This document shows positions 19,974 through 32,164 of a stretch of 38,844 nucleotides of DNA, one piece after another (position 1 is the stretch's first letter; each line of letters opens with the position of its first letter). Where the stretch lies: NCBI GenBank assembly GCA_024644435.1, contig JAHEKZ010000021.1, positions 1 through 38,844 on the forward strand. The letters run 5' to 3'. A program made the position numbers and the translations under genes. The notes beneath the pieces are model-generated. The model saw only the letters and a list, made by a program, of their open reading frames with translations. It was not told the origin of the DNA and did no database searches. Origin of the DNA: Actinomycetes bacterium (GTDB lineage: Bacteria > Actinomycetota > Actinomycetes > JAHEKZ01).

Positions 19974-20428
19974 CCCAGAGGGCTCGACCTGCGTCGCTTC
20001 GCGAGCTTCCCGGGCGCTACTTCTGGCGGGCAGCGTGGCCAACCCTGGCTGCCGGGTTCGTCGCGGCGGTGCTGGCCCAGGTGACGGAGGGCGTCGCGGC
20101 GTCGGCGGGAGTGGTGGTCGGGGCAGCGATCGTGCTGGCCTTCTTCGGACTCGATCTTCTGGTGATGCGGATCACGGCCGGGTGGGACCCGGCCACGACC
20201 TTTCTGGTGGTGATGCTCGAGTACCTGGGCAAGATCATCGCCCTAGCCGTCGCCCTCGTCGCCCTTCGGGGCCAGGCAGCCGTCGACAGCTGGTGGGTGG
20301 GGATAGGAGTCGCTGTCGCAGCCGTCGTCTTCCTGGCGGCACTGGTGGTTGCGTACCTGCGGATCCCCACGTTCGTGGTCGAGCCGGCCGACACGGGTCT
20401 GCAACGCAACGACGCACCTTCGACGTGA
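19970..20428 (+). CDS. Four-TM membrane protein, ATP synthase protein I-like by position
   Basis: Hydrophobic segments; location between wecA-like and atp genes, as for Rv1303; ATGA-type overlap. Confidence 0.6.
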   Translation: MTQRARPASLRELPGRYFWRAAWPTLAAGFVAAVLAQVTEGVAASAGVVVGAAIVLAFFGLDLLVMRITAGWDPATTFLVVMLEYLGKIIALAVALVALRGQAAVDSWWVGIGVAVAAVVFLAALVVAYLRIPTFVVEPADTGLQRNDAPST

Positions 20429-20459
20429 TGAGCCTCACCCTGCGCCCCCCCGGCCTCAG

Positions 20460-20490
20460 TTGGTGCTGAGGTTCGCCCGACTGCTAGGGT
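20460..20490 (+). promoter_or_regulatory. Candidate atp operon promoter (TTGGTG-N19-TAGGGT)
   Basis: Motif search by eye upstream of the 20501 start; -35 weak. Confidence 0.35.
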
Positions 20491-20500
20491 CCGGAAACCG

Positions 20501-20773
20501 ATGGGCCAGGACAAACGCCCGCATGCGGCGCACTTCGACGCCGCGGCGGACACAGGTGCCTGGGACATCGTCGCCTACTTGCTCTCCGGGATGTTGCTCT
20601 GGGGTGGCGCCGGGTGGCTGCTCGATCGTTGGTTGGGCCTTCGGGTCTTCCTTCCGCTCGGTCTGCTGTTCGGCACTGGGCTCGCGCTCTACCTCGTGTA
20701 TGTGAGATACGGACGCGCCCCGGAACCACCGACTGATCGTCATGACGGAGAACCCAACGGCTCGAGCCGCTGA
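20501..20773 (+). CDS. AtpZ/AtpI-family small membrane protein
   Basis: GAWDIVAYLLSGMLLWGGAGWLLDRWLGLRVFLPLGLLFGTGLALYLVYVRYG; directly upstream of atpB. Confidence 0.75.
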   Translation: MGQDKRPHAAHFDAAADTGAWDIVAYLLSGMLLWGGAGWLLDRWLGLRVFLPLGLLFGTGLALYLVYVRYGRAPEPPTDRHDGEPNGSSR

Positions 20774-20785
20774 GAGGAGCCTTCG

Positions 20786-21577
20786 TTGAGCCTGGTGGTG
20801 CTCGCCGAAGAAGGAGAGGGGTACACCCCTCCCGGATCGGGTGACTTCAAACTTCCCCCGATCATTGAGAACCTTGAATGGTTCACCAAGCCCTACTTGA
20901 TGGCGCTCATCTCGGTCGTCATTCTGGTGGCGTTCTTCTACTTCGCCGCTCGCAAGCCGACAATGGTTCCTAGCCGGCTTCAGTTTGCCGGCGAGGGGAT
21001 CTACGGCTTCGTCCGCCGCGACCTGGCCCGAGACATCATCGGCTCGAAAGACTTCTTGAAGTTCCTGCCGCTGATCTTCTCGCTCTTCATCTTCATCGCC
21101 TTGAACAACGTGTTCGGGATCATCCCCTTCATCCAGTTCCCGACGATGTCGCTGATCGGGTTCCCGATCGCGCTGACTCTGATCGTGTGGGTCGTCTACA
21201 ACTGGGTGGGCATCCGACGTCAGGGCCCGATCGGCTACTTCAAGAACATGATGTTCCCACCCGGCGTTCCCAGCTGGGTCTACATCTTGCTGGCGCCGCT
21301 CGAGCTGGTATCGACGGTCTTCGTCCGGCCGCTGACCCTCTCACTGCGTCTGTTTGCCAACATGTTCGCCGGTCACCTGCTGCTGATCGTCTTCATCCTC
21401 GGTGGCGAGTACATGCTGCTCGAGGGCGAGGGCCTGGTGAAGGTCCTGAGCATCGGTGCCTTCGCCATGGGCATCGTGATGACATTCTTCGAACTCCTGG
21501 TGCAGGTGCTCCAGGCGTACATCTTTGCTCTGCTCACCGCCCTGTATATCGCGGGAGCGATGAGTGAAGAGCACTAA
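20786..21577 (+). CDS. atpB: F0F1 ATP synthase subunit A
   Basis: LSLRLFANMFAGHLLLIVF, LLVQVLQAYIFALLTALYIAGA; putative TTG start at 20786. Confidence 0.95.
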   Translation: MSLVVLAEEGEGYTPPGSGDFKLPPIIENLEWFTKPYLMALISVVILVAFFYFAARKPTMVPSRLQFAGEGIYGFVRRDLARDIIGSKDFLKFLPLIFSLFIFIALNNVFGIIPFIQFPTMSLIGFPIALTLIVWVVYNWVGIRRQGPIGYFKNMMFPPGVPSWVYILLAPLELVSTVFVRPLTLSLRLFANMFAGHLLLIVFILGGEYMLLEGEGLVKVLSIGAFAMGIVMTFFELLVQVLQAYIFALLTALYIAGAMSEEH

Positions 21578-21619
21578 TCGGACGGCGCACCCTGCGCTCG
21601 CCATCGAAAGGAACAGGTA

Positions 21620-21823
21620 ATGGAAGGCACGCTCAACGCGGTCGGTTATGGCCTCGCCGCGATCGGCCCCGGTATCGGCGTCGGTCTCATCTTCGCTGCA
21701 TACATCCAAGGTGTCGCGCGTCAGCCCGAGGCTCGCTCGGTCCTGCAGCCGATCGCCTTCCTGGGCTTCGCCCTTGCTGAGGCGCTCGCCCTGTTCGGTC
21801 TGGTTCTTGCGTTCGTTCTCTAG
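21620..21823 (+). CDS. atpE: F0F1 ATP synthase subunit C
   Basis: [57 protein letters not shown]. Confidence 0.97.
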   Translation: MEGTLNAVGYGLAAIGPGIGVGLIFAAYIQGVARQPEARSVLQPIAFLGFALAEALALFGLVLAFVL

Positions 21824-21854
21824 CGCCTCCCGACCACTGACGAACGGATAGCTC

Positions 21855-22406
21855 ATGGACACGCTGCTCGTGGTGAGAGCCGCCGGTGAAGATCCGAACC
21901 CGCTGGTTCCGCACATCGCGGAGATCATCGTCGGGTTGATCGCCTTCGGCATCCTCTACTACTTCGTTGCGAAGTTTGTTGTTCCTCGGTTCGAGAAGTC
22001 ATTCGCCGAGCGCACCGAGGCGATCGAGGGCGGTCTGGCCAAGGCCGAGGTTGCGCAGGCCGAGGCTGCCGCCGCGCTCGAGCAGTACCAGGCGCAGCTT
22101 GCCGACGCTCGTGGTGAGGCTGGACAGATTCGCGAGGAGGCCCGCGCCCAAGGCGCGGCAATCCTCGCCGAGATGCGCCAGCAGGCCCAGGCTGAGTCGG
22201 ACCGCTTGGTCGCCAACGCTCAGTCGCAGATCGAAGCGGAGCGTGCCGCAGCAGTGGCCTCGCTGCATGCTGAGGTCGGCACTCTGGCCAGCCAGCTGGC
22301 CGAGAAGATCGTGGGCGAGTCGCTCAGCGACGACGAGCGTCAGCAGCGCGTCATCGACCGGTTTATCGCCGACCTCGAGAGCCAGCCATCGGGGCAGGAC
22401 GCCTGA
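21855..22406 (+). CDS. atpF: F0F1 ATP synthase subunit B
   Basis: N-terminal TM followed by long Ala/Glu-rich coiled coil; operon position. Confidence 0.95.
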   Translation: MDTLLVVRAAGEDPNPLVPHIAEIIVGLIAFGILYYFVAKFVVPRFEKSFAERTEAIEGGLAKAEVAQAEAAAALEQYQAQLADARGEAGQIREEARAQGAAILAEMRQQAQAESDRLVANAQSQIEAERAAAVASLHAEVGTLASQLAEKIVGESLSDDERQQRVIDRFIADLESQPSGQDA

Positions 22407-23314
22407 TGCAGGGAGCCAGCCGCGAGTCCTTGTCAGCCGCCACCGAGCGGCTCGACATGGTCCTCGCATCCCCGATCACCGAGGCGGGTGACGTCGCCGA
22501 GCGAGCCACCCACTGGGTGGGGCGCTTCATGCCGTCGGTGGCGCAGCGCGTCGAGTCGGTGCTTCCGGTTGCTGGACCGCTCGGAGTCGGTGATGCGCTC
22601 TTCTCGGTGGCGACCCTGCTGGATGCCCAGCCGTCGCTCAGGAGCGCGCTGACCGACCCGGCTCGCAGTGGAGAAGACAAGGCGGCACTGGTCGCCGGGC
22701 TGCTGGGCGGCAAGGTGCCCGATCAGGTGGTCGCGCTGGTCTCTGAGATGGTGCGCTCGCGCTGGTCCAAGTCCCGCGACCTCGCTGAAGCAGTCACCCA
22801 GCTCGCCACCGGTGCCATCCTGGTCTCGGCCCAGCGCCACGATCGGCTCGACGACGTCCAGGACGAGCTCTTCCGGTTCTCACAGATCGTCGCTGGCGAG
22901 CCAAGCCTGAGGCTTGCGCTGACCGATCGGGCGCTACCCGCGGAGCGCAAGTCCGACCTGGTCATTGACCTGCTCAAGGAGAAGACCACCGTCGAGGCGG
23001 CTCGGCTGATCGTCCACGCGGTCACCGAGCCTCGCGGCCGGTCGCTGGAGGCGAACCTCGAGCGGCTGGAGAGCGCTGCGGCAGCCAGAAGGCAGCGCCA
23101 GGTGGCCACGGTCACCGCGGCGGTGCCGTTGTCCGACGAGCAGCGCGACCGACTGGCGGCCGCACTCGCGGCGCAGCTCGGTTTCGACGTCCAACTCAAC
23201 GTGGTCATAGATCCGGACGTCGTCGGAGGGCTGCGGGTCAGCCTCGGCGACGAGCTGATCGATGGCACGTTGGCATCACGACTTGGCGACGCGCAGCGGC
23301 GCATTGCCAGCTAG
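22406..23314 (+). CDS. atpH: F0F1 ATP synthase subunit delta
   Basis: C-terminal RRQRQVATVTAAVPLSDEQRDRLAAALAAQLGFDVQLNVVIDPDVVGGLRVSLGDELIDGTLASRL. Confidence 0.95.
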   Translation: MQGASRESLSAATERLDMVLASPITEAGDVAERATHWVGRFMPSVAQRVESVLPVAGPLGVGDALFSVATLLDAQPSLRSALTDPARSGEDKAALVAGLLGGKVPDQVVALVSEMVRSRWSKSRDLAEAVTQLATGAILVSAQRHDRLDDVQDELFRFSQIVAGEPSLRLALTDRALPAERKSDLVIDLLKEKTTVEAARLIVHAVTEPRGRSLEANLERLESAAAARRQRQVATVTAAVPLSDEQRDRLAAALAAQLGFDVQLNVVIDPDVVGGLRVSLGDELIDGTLASRLGDAQRRIAS

Positions 23315-23368
23315 CACCACTGTCGACCTACCGGCGCCCCGGCGTCAGAAGAACGAGGAGAGCAGGAC

Positions 23369-25003
23369 ATGGCGGAACTCACGATCCGGCCCGAAGAGAT
23401 CAAGGATGCGCTGTCGCGCTTCGTCTCGTCGTACACCCCGGAGACTGCCTCTCGTACCGAGGTCGGTCGGGTGCTCGAGTGCGGCGACGGCATCGCCCGG
23501 GTCGAGGGCCTTCCCTCGACCATGACCAACGAGCTGCTCGAGTTCGAGGGCGGGTTGCGCGGCGTCGCCCTGAACCTCGACCTGCGCGAGATCGGCACCG
23601 TGCTGTTGGGTGAGTTCAGCCACATCCAAGAGGGTCAGGATGTCCACCGGACGGGAGAGATTCTCTCTGCCCCTGTCGGTGACGCTTTCCTCGGCCGCGT
23701 CGTCGACGCTCTCGGTACGCCCATCGACGGGCTCGGCCCCATCGAGGCGGAAGGGCGCCGCGCTCTCGAGCTGCAGGCACCCACCGTCGTGCAGCGTCAG
23801 CCGGTCAAGGAGCCGCTGCAGACCGGACTGAAGTCGGTTGACGCGATGACTCCCATCGGTCGCGGTCAGCGTCAGCTGATCATCGGCGACCGCCAGACCG
23901 GCAAGACCGCGGTCGCCATCGACACGATCATCAACCAGCGCGAGAACTGGGCGTCCGGCGACCCCCAGCAGCAGGTGCGCTGCATCTATGTGGCGGTGGG
24001 GCAGAAGGGGTCGACCATCGCGGGTGTGCGAGGCGCTCTCGAAGAGGCCGGCGCCCTCGAGTACACGACGATCGTCGCCGCTCCGGCGTCCGATCCGGCC
24101 GGCTTCAAGTACATCGCCCCCTACACCGCGTCAGCCATCGGTCAGCACTGGATGTACCAGGGCAAGCACGTCCTCATCGTGTTTGACGACCTCTCGAAGC
24201 AGGCTGAGGCCTACCGCACGGTGTCGCTGCTTCTTCGTCGCCCGCCAGGCCGAGAGGCCTACCCCGGCGACGTGTTCTACCTGCACTCGCGGCTCCTCGA
24301 GCGCTGCGCCAAGCTCTCTGACGAGCTCGGCGCCGGGTCGATGACCGGGCTGCCGATCATCGAGACCAAGGGCAACGACGTCTCGGCCTACATCCCGACC
24401 AACGTCATCTCGATCACCGACGGCCAGATCTTCCTCGAGACCGACCTGTTCAACTCCGGTGTCCGACCGGCCATCAACGTCGGTATCTCCGTCTCTCGTG
24501 TCGGTGGTTCAGCACAGGTCAAGGCCATGCGGTCGGTTGCGGGCAACCTGCGCCTGAGCCTGGCGCAGTTCCGCGAGCTCGAGGCGTTCGCCGCTTTTGG
24601 GTCCGACCTCGACAAGGCGTCCAAGGCCAGCCTCAACCGTGGGGTCCGACTCGTCGAGCTGCTCAAGCAGCCGCAGTACGACCCACAGTCGGTCGAGCGT
24701 CAGGTCGTGTCGATCTGGAGCGGAACGACGGGCCAGCTCGACGAGGTGCCGGTCGAGGACATCAAGCGCTTCGATGCCGAGTTCCTCGACTACATCGGGG
24801 CCAGCCACGCCGGCGTCTTCGACGTGATTCGCGAGGCCAAGGTGCTCGGCGACGACACCGTGGCCGAGCTCGAGAAGGCGATCGGCGCCTTCAAGGCGCA
24901 GTTCACCACGACGTCTGGTGAGCTCTTGGTGAAGGACGTCCCGGTCGAAGCGCTCGAAGAGCAGGAGATCGACCCGACCCAGATCACCAAGAAGGTCAAG
25001 TGA
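23369..25003 (+). CDS. atpA: F0F1 ATP synthase subunit alpha
   Basis: [18 protein letters not shown]; full-length alpha subunit pattern. Confidence 0.98.
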   Translation: MAELTIRPEEIKDALSRFVSSYTPETASRTEVGRVLECGDGIARVEGLPSTMTNELLEFEGGLRGVALNLDLREIGTVLLGEFSHIQEGQDVHRTGEILSAPVGDAFLGRVVDALGTPIDGLGPIEAEGRRALELQAPTVVQRQPVKEPLQTGLKSVDAMTPIGRGQRQLIIGDRQTGKTAVAIDTIINQRENWASGDPQQQVRCIYVAVGQKGSTIAGVRGALEEAGALEYTTIVAAPASDPAGFKYIAPYTASAIGQHWMYQGKHVLIVFDDLSKQAEAYRTVSLLLRRPPGREAYPGDVFYLHSRLLERCAKLSDELGAGSMTGLPIIETKGNDVSAYIPTNVISITDGQIFLETDLFNSGVRPAINVGISVSRVGGSAQVKAMRSVAGNLRLSLAQFRELEAFAAFGSDLDKASKASLNRGVRLVELLKQPQYDPQSVERQVVSIWSGTTGQLDEVPVEDIKRFDAEFLDYIGASHAGVFDVIREAKVLGDDTVAELEKAIGAFKAQFTTTSGELLVKDVPVEALEEQEIDPTQITKKVK

Positions 25004-25045
25004 CCCTGTTGGCCCTGTTGAGAACAGGGGAAGAGGCTATCTGAC

Positions 25046-27426
<2,381 letters not shown>

Positions 27427-27462
27427 TCGGAGAGCCGGATCGAGCGCGAAGGAGACAGCGCA

Positions 27463-27855
27463 GTGACACTGCAGGTACAGCTCGTGGCGGCTGACCGGTC
27501 CGTCTGGTCTGGTGAGGGATCAATGGTGATCGCTCGTACCGTCGATGGCGACATCGGCGTCCTCCCTGGGCATGAGCCGCTGCTCGCCGAGCTGGCGAGC
27601 GGCGTCGTGCTCGTCAAGACAATCGACGGTGATGACGTGGCCGCGGCAGTGCACGGCGGTTTCATCTCCGTCGACGCCGACGCGGTGTCACTGCTGGCCG
27701 AGGTGGCCGAGCTCTCGCACGAGATCGACGTCGACCGGGCCCGCAAGGCCCTCGACGAGGCCAGCAACGGTGGGGCGTCCGACGACGATGACGCGAACCG
27801 GGCGGCTCAGATCAGGGCCGAGACCCGCCTGCGAGCGGCCGAAGCCCGCATCTGA
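27463..27855 (+). CDS. atpC: F0F1 ATP synthase subunit epsilon
   Basis: LQVQLVAADRSVWSGEGSMVIARTVDGDIGVLPGHEPLLAELASGVV. Confidence 0.95.
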   Translation: MTLQVQLVAADRSVWSGEGSMVIARTVDGDIGVLPGHEPLLAELASGVVLVKTIDGDDVAAAVHGGFISVDADAVSLLAEVAELSHEIDVDRARKALDEASNGGASDDDDANRAAQIRAETRLRAAEARI

Positions 27856-27910
27856 CACCTTCGGGGAAACCTCACGCCGCCATAGCGGCGCAATACTTCC
27901 CCCAAGGTGT
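27855..27910. terminator. Compound (nested) hairpin at end of atp operon
   Basis: ACACCTTCGGGGAA (27855-27868) pairs 13/14 with TTCCCCCAAGGTGT (27897-27910), enclosing CGCCGC-cata-GCGGCG (27875-27890). Confidence 0.7.
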
Positions 27911-27953
27911 GGAACACGGTGTTTCGTCTGGGCGCAAGAGGCGTGAACCACTT

Positions 27954-27981
27954 TTGTCCTGACCAGGCCGCGGGCTAGCAT
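27954..27981 (+). promoter_or_regulatory. Candidate leaderless promoter TTGTCC-N16-TAGCAT
   Basis: -10-like TAGCAT ends 6 nt before ATG 27988. Confidence 0.5.
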
Positions 27982-27987
27982 CCGGTC

Positions 27988-29100
27988 ATGGCGACCATCA
28001 CTGACTACAAGTCCGAGCCCACTGCCCTCACTGTGACCTGGGACGACGGAGCCACCACCACCTACCCGTGGATCTGGCTGCGTGACCACGCCCACGACGA
28101 GGAGACCTTCCATCCCGTCACGATGCAGCGCAATATCCACACCGCATCCATCGATCCAGCGCTCGTGGGCACATCGGTTGAGCTGTCGAACGGTGACGTG
28201 TCGATCGCCTGGAGCGACAACGACCGGTCCACGATTCCGGTGGAGTTCCTGGCTGACTTCCGGACGCCGCAGGTGGCCACCACCTCGCTGGGGATCGAGC
28301 CGGTGCTGTGGGACGCCGAGATGATCCAGCCCACCCCGAGCACTGACTACGACGCCATCATGAACACCGATGAAGGCCTGCTCGACTGGCTGACCAAGGT
28401 GTCTCGCTACGGCTTCGCACTGGCCAAGGGAGTGCCCGCCACAGGCGAGGCCACCAAAGAGCTCCTCGAGCGGGTCGCGTACATCCGACGCTCGATCTTC
28501 GGTGGGTTCTGGGAGTTCGAGGCCGACATGAGCAAGGCGGACACCGCGTACACCAACGTCGAGCTGCTCTCTCACACCGACGCGACGTACTCCAACGACG
28601 CGCCCGTGCAGCTGCTGCACTGCCTCTTCTTCGAGGGCACCGGGGGAGAGTCGACGATGGCCGATTCCTTCCGTGTTGCTGCCGAGCTCAAGCAGCACCA
28701 GCCCCAGCACTACGAGACCCTGTCGACCGTGATGGTGCCAGGCCAGTACATCGGCGATGGCGCCCACCTGATGGCCGCCCGCCCGGTGTTCCGCCACGAC
28801 CACCACGGCAAGCTCGTCCAGGTCTCGTTCAACAACGCCGACCGTGCGCCCTTCCTGTTGCCGGCCGACGAGATGATCGCGTTCTACGACGCGATCAGGG
28901 CCTTCGACACCCTGGCCAACGACCACTCGTTGCAGTGGCGCCACACCCTGGAGCCAGGCGAGGCCATGCTCTTCGACAACTGGCGTGCCATGCATGGCCG
29001 AGCGTCGTACGCAGGCGGACGCAAGCTCTGCGGTGCCTACCTGAACCACGAAGACTTTGAGAGCAAGATTCGGCTGCTGCAGAACACGCTGAACGGGTAG
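27988..29100 (+). CDS. TauD/gamma-butyrobetaine hydroxylase-like 2-oxoglutarate/Fe(II) oxygenase
   Basis: N-terminal TWDDGATTTYPWIWLRDHAHDE; HTD in ELLSHTDATYSNDAPVQLLHCLFF; distal AMLFDNWRAMHGRASYAGGR. Confidence 0.88.
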   Translation: MATITDYKSEPTALTVTWDDGATTTYPWIWLRDHAHDEETFHPVTMQRNIHTASIDPALVGTSVELSNGDVSIAWSDNDRSTIPVEFLADFRTPQVATTSLGIEPVLWDAEMIQPTPSTDYDAIMNTDEGLLDWLTKVSRYGFALAKGVPATGEATKELLERVAYIRRSIFGGFWEFEADMSKADTAYTNVELLSHTDATYSNDAPVQLLHCLFFEGTGGESTMADSFRVAAELKQHQPQHYETLSTVMVPGQYIGDGAHLMAARPVFRHDHHGKLVQVSFNNADRAPFLLPADEMIAFYDAIRAFDTLANDHSLQWRHTLEPGEAMLFDNWRAMHGRASYAGGRKLCGAYLNHEDFESKIRLLQNTLNG

Positions 29101-29120
29101 CTGGCGGATTGCCTGCGGTT

Positions 29121-29157
29121 GCTCGGCGGCGTCCGAGACGGTGCCAGTGCGCCGAGC
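29121..29157. terminator. Candidate bidirectional terminator between convergent genes
   Basis: GCTCGGCG (29121-29128) / CGCCGAGC (29150-29157), perfect 8-bp inverted repeat. Confidence 0.4.
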
Positions 29158-29170
29158 GTGACTGCCCCGT

Positions 29171-29755
29171 CTAGCGTTCGCCACCCGGCTTCCAGAGCAG
29201 GTCACCGGCTCCTCCATGGGCTGGGGTATTGGCGACCCGACTCAGGATGAAGAGCAGGTCGCTGAGCCGGTTCAGGTAGGTGGCAGTCAAGGCACTCATG
29301 GCGTCTTCGTGCTCGGCCAGGGCGGCCCAGGTGCTGCGCTCGGCCCGGCGCACGATCGTCCGCGCCACGTGCAGGTGGGCCGCCGTCATGGTGCCGCCCG
29401 GGAGGACAAACGAACGTAGCGCCTCGAGCTGGTCGTTGTACCGGTCGCAGGCTGCCTCGAGGCGGTCGACGTACTCCTGCTCAACCCGGAGGGGAGGGAA
29501 CTCGGGGTTCTCGACTACCGGCGTGCAGAGGTCGGCGCCGACGTCGAAGAGGTCGTTCTGGATCCGGGTGAGCAAGGCGGCGAGGTCGGTGTCGAGGCCT
29601 GGGGTGGCCACGACGACGCCGATGGCCGAGTTGGCCTCGTCGACGTCGGCGTACGCAACCAGTCGTAGGTCGTTCTTGCTGACACGGCTCATGTCACCGA
29701 GTGCGGTCGTGCCGTCGTCGCCGGTGCGGGTATAGATGCGGGTGAGGTTGACCAT
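29171..29755 (-). CDS. ATP:cob(I)alamin adenosyltransferase (PduO type)
   Basis: [85 protein letters not shown]. Confidence 0.93.
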   Translation of the reverse strand: MVNLTRIYTRTGDDGTTALGDMSRVSKNDLRLVAYADVDEANSAIGVVVATPGLDTDLAALLTRIQNDLFDVGADLCTPVVENPEFPPLRVEQEYVDRLEAACDRYNDQLEALRSFVLPGGTMTAAHLHVARTIVRRAERSTWAALAEHEDAMSALTATYLNRLSDLLFILSRVANTPAHGGAGDLLWKPGGER

Positions 29756-29762
29756 GGTGGCC

Positions 29763-29785
29763 AGCCTAGGGGGACCGCCTACGAT
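29763..29785. promoter_or_regulatory. Overlapping divergent leaderless-type promoters for cobO/pduO (-) and murA (+)
   Basis: Minus-strand TAGGCT (29768-29763), 7 nt before ATG 29755; plus-strand TACGAT (29780-29785), 6 nt before GTG 29792. Confidence 0.55.
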
Positions 29786-29791
29786 GGGCGC

Positions 29792-31099
29792 GTGGAGACC
29801 GCCAACGCAGCCCTCGCGCGCCCTGAGCGGTTCCGTGTGACCGGTGGCGCCCGACTCGTCGGAGACGTGCGGGTGACCGGAGCCAAGAACTCGGTGCTGA
29901 AGCTGATGGCAGCCGCACTGCTGGCGCCAGGCGTGACGACCCTCAGCGAGGTGCCCGACATCCTGGACGTGTCGATCATGTCTGAGCTGCTGCGCCGGCT
30001 CGGGTGCGAGGTGGAGCGCGACCGCGAGGCGGCGACCCTTGTCATCACCGTCCCCGAGAAGATCCACCATCGGGCCGACTACGACCTGGTGCGCCGGATG
30101 CGGGCGTCCATCGCGGTGCTTGGCCCCCTGCTCGCGCGGACCGGCGAGGCCGATGTGGCCCTTCCGGGGGGCGACGCCATCGGCTCACGGCCCCTCGACT
30201 TCCACATTGCCGGGTTGCTGAAGCTCGGTGCGACGATCGAGAACGAGCACGGCTTCATCGTCGCCAAGGCGAAGCGGCTCACGGGTGCAACGATCTGGCT
30301 CGACTTCCCGAGCGTCGGCGCCACCGAGAACCTGCTCATGGCGGCCGTGTTGGCCGATGGGCGAACCGAGATCGACAACGCTGCGCGTGAGCCCGAGATC
30401 GTCGACCTGTGCCAGATGCTGCAGAGCATGGGCGCTCAGATCGAAGGAGCCGGCACCTCGACACTCATCATTCACGGCGTGGAAGGCCTGCGCCCCGTCA
30501 GCCACTCCACTGTGTCGGACCGCATCGTGGCAGGCACCTGGGCCATGGCGGCCACGATGACGCTGGGCGACGTGACGGTGCACAACGCTGATGCATCCCA
30601 CCTCGAAATTGCGCTCGACAAGCTGGTGACCGCTGGCGCCACCGTCGACCGCACCGGTGACGGCTTCCGTGTGATGATGGACCGCCGGCCCACAGCCGTA
30701 GACGCCGTCACGCTTCCGTACCCAGGGTTTCCCACTGATCTGCTGCCGATGTCGCTGGCCCTGAACGCCGTGGCCACCGGTACGTCGATGGTCACCGAGA
30801 ACGTCTACGAGTCTCGCTTCTCCTTCGTCAACGAACTTGCCCGGCTGGGTGCCGACATCCGTACTGATGGACACCACGCCGTGGTGCGCGGACGTCCCTT
30901 GCTCTCCGGCGCCCCCGTGACGACGCCCGATATCCGCGCCGGAGCCGGCCTGGTGATCGCCGGTCTGGTCGCCGAAGGTGAGACGGTCGTCAGCGAGATC
31001 CATCACATTGACCGTGGCTACCCGAAGTTCGACGAGCAGCTCTGCGCTCTTGGTGCGGTGGTCGTTCGCGAGGACGATCCGCAGGTGACGTTCGACTAG
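29792..31099 (+). CDS. murA: UDP-N-acetylglucosamine 1-carboxyvinyltransferase
   Basis: [41 protein letters not shown], CobO-MurA synteny; Asp at the usual Cys position. Confidence 0.96.
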   Translation: METANAALARPERFRVTGGARLVGDVRVTGAKNSVLKLMAAALLAPGVTTLSEVPDILDVSIMSELLRRLGCEVERDREAATLVITVPEKIHHRADYDLVRRMRASIAVLGPLLARTGEADVALPGGDAIGSRPLDFHIAGLLKLGATIENEHGFIVAKAKRLTGATIWLDFPSVGATENLLMAAVLADGRTEIDNAAREPEIVDLCQMLQSMGAQIEGAGTSTLIIHGVEGLRPVSHSTVSDRIVAGTWAMAATMTLGDVTVHNADASHLEIALDKLVTAGATVDRTGDGFRVMMDRRPTAVDAVTLPYPGFPTDLLPMSLALNAVATGTSMVTENVYESRFSFVNELARLGADIRTDGHHAVVRGRPLLSGAPVTTPDIRAGAGLVIAGLVAEGETVVSEIHHIDRGYPKFDEQLCALGAVVVREDDPQVTFD

Positions 31100-31133
31100 G
31101 GCCTGGCCAAACCGACAAGGGGAATGTCTGCTC

Positions 31134-31691
31134 GTGGCTCAGCTGCACTACATGGCCATCACTTCGGTCGACGGATTCGTCGCTGACAGCGACGGCTTGT
31201 TTGACTGGGCCATGCCGGACGAAGAGGTGCACGCGTTCATTAACGAGCTGGAGCGGCCGGTCGGAACGTATCTGTACGGCCGTCGGATGTACGAGATCAT
31301 GCGGTACTGGGAGGACGTGCCCGACCTCGAGAACGAGCCCGCCGTCATTGTCGAGTTCGCCGACATCTGGCAACGGGCCGAGAAAGTCGTCTACTCCACG
31401 ACGCTGCACGAAGCCGACACCAGCCGAACGAGAGTCGAGCGGGTCTTCGACCCCGATGCGATCGCCCAGATGAAAGAGGCGGCGGCTTCCGACATCGGCG
31501 TTGGTGGTCCAGGGCTGGCCTCGCATGCCCTGGCCGCTGGGCTGGTCGACCAGCTTCACCTCGTGGTGGCCCCCGTCGTGGTCGGCGCAGGTCGACACTT
31601 CCTCCAGGGAAACCATCGCCTCGATCTCGACCTCCTTGAGGAGCGGCGATTCAGCAACGGCATGGTGTATCTGCAGTACGCCGTTCACTAG
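31134..31691 (+). CDS. Dihydrofolate reductase-like / RibD C-terminal domain protein
   Basis: MAITSVDGFVADSDGLFDWAMPDEEVHAFINELERPVGTYLYGRRMYEIMRYWED. Confidence 0.85.
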   Translation: MAQLHYMAITSVDGFVADSDGLFDWAMPDEEVHAFINELERPVGTYLYGRRMYEIMRYWEDVPDLENEPAVIVEFADIWQRAEKVVYSTTLHEADTSRTRVERVFDPDAIAQMKEAAASDIGVGGPGLASHALAAGLVDQLHLVVAPVVVGAGRHFLQGNHRLDLDLLEERRFSNGMVYLQYAVH

Positions 31692-31721
31692 CTCCGTCAG
31701 CAGCGCTCACGCAAGGGTCGG

Positions 31722-32048
31722 TCAGACAGCCCGACGAACGATCGACTCGGCGCGCTGTCGGTCGTCGGGCCAGACCATGACGCGTGGCCCGTCGTTGGTC
31801 ATGGCGACGGTTGCCCTGATGTCGCTGGCCTCGAGCTGCTGGCGCAGGATCTCGGCCTCGATGTAGGTGCCGGGGGAGGCGATGGCATCGAGGAGGCCGT
31901 ACTGGTCCGGACTGCCGCTCAGTGGTGGGCGTTCGACGACCGAGCTGCCACGTCCGAACGCCCAACGCAGGACCAACACCAGGATCCCGATGGCCACCAG
32001 CGCCATCATCGGCCCGTACACGTAGGAGTAACTGCCCCAGTTCGGCAT
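31722..32048 (-). CDS. Membrane-anchored DUF2007-like hypothetical protein
   Basis: One TM segment then YIEAEILRQQLEASDIRATVAMTNDGPRVMVWPDDRQRAESIV. Confidence 0.65.
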   Translation of the reverse strand: MPNWGSYSYVYGPMMALVAIGILVLVLRWAFGRGSSVVERPPLSGSPDQYGLLDAIASPGTYIEAEILRQQLEASDIRATVAMTNDGPRVMVWPDDRQRAESIVRRAV

Positions 32049-32164
32049 GAGTCTGATTGTGCGCCTGACGGGTCTGGCACGCCACCCGGCATGAGAGGCG
32101 GCCCGGCGACGCGGCCTCGTGCGAGTGGCCTAGCCTGCGGGGAGGTCAGGCGAGAGGAGCGGTG

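Noticed and set aside
27688-29217. 509-aa minus-strand ORF antisense to the 2OG oxygenase and atpC end
   Set aside because: No domain signal; sense-strand oxygenase has full catalytic motifs.
29171-30070. Long form (299 aa) of the adenosyltransferase
   Set aside because: Extension runs antisense through murA; typical family N-terminus [21 protein letters not shown] begins at 29755.
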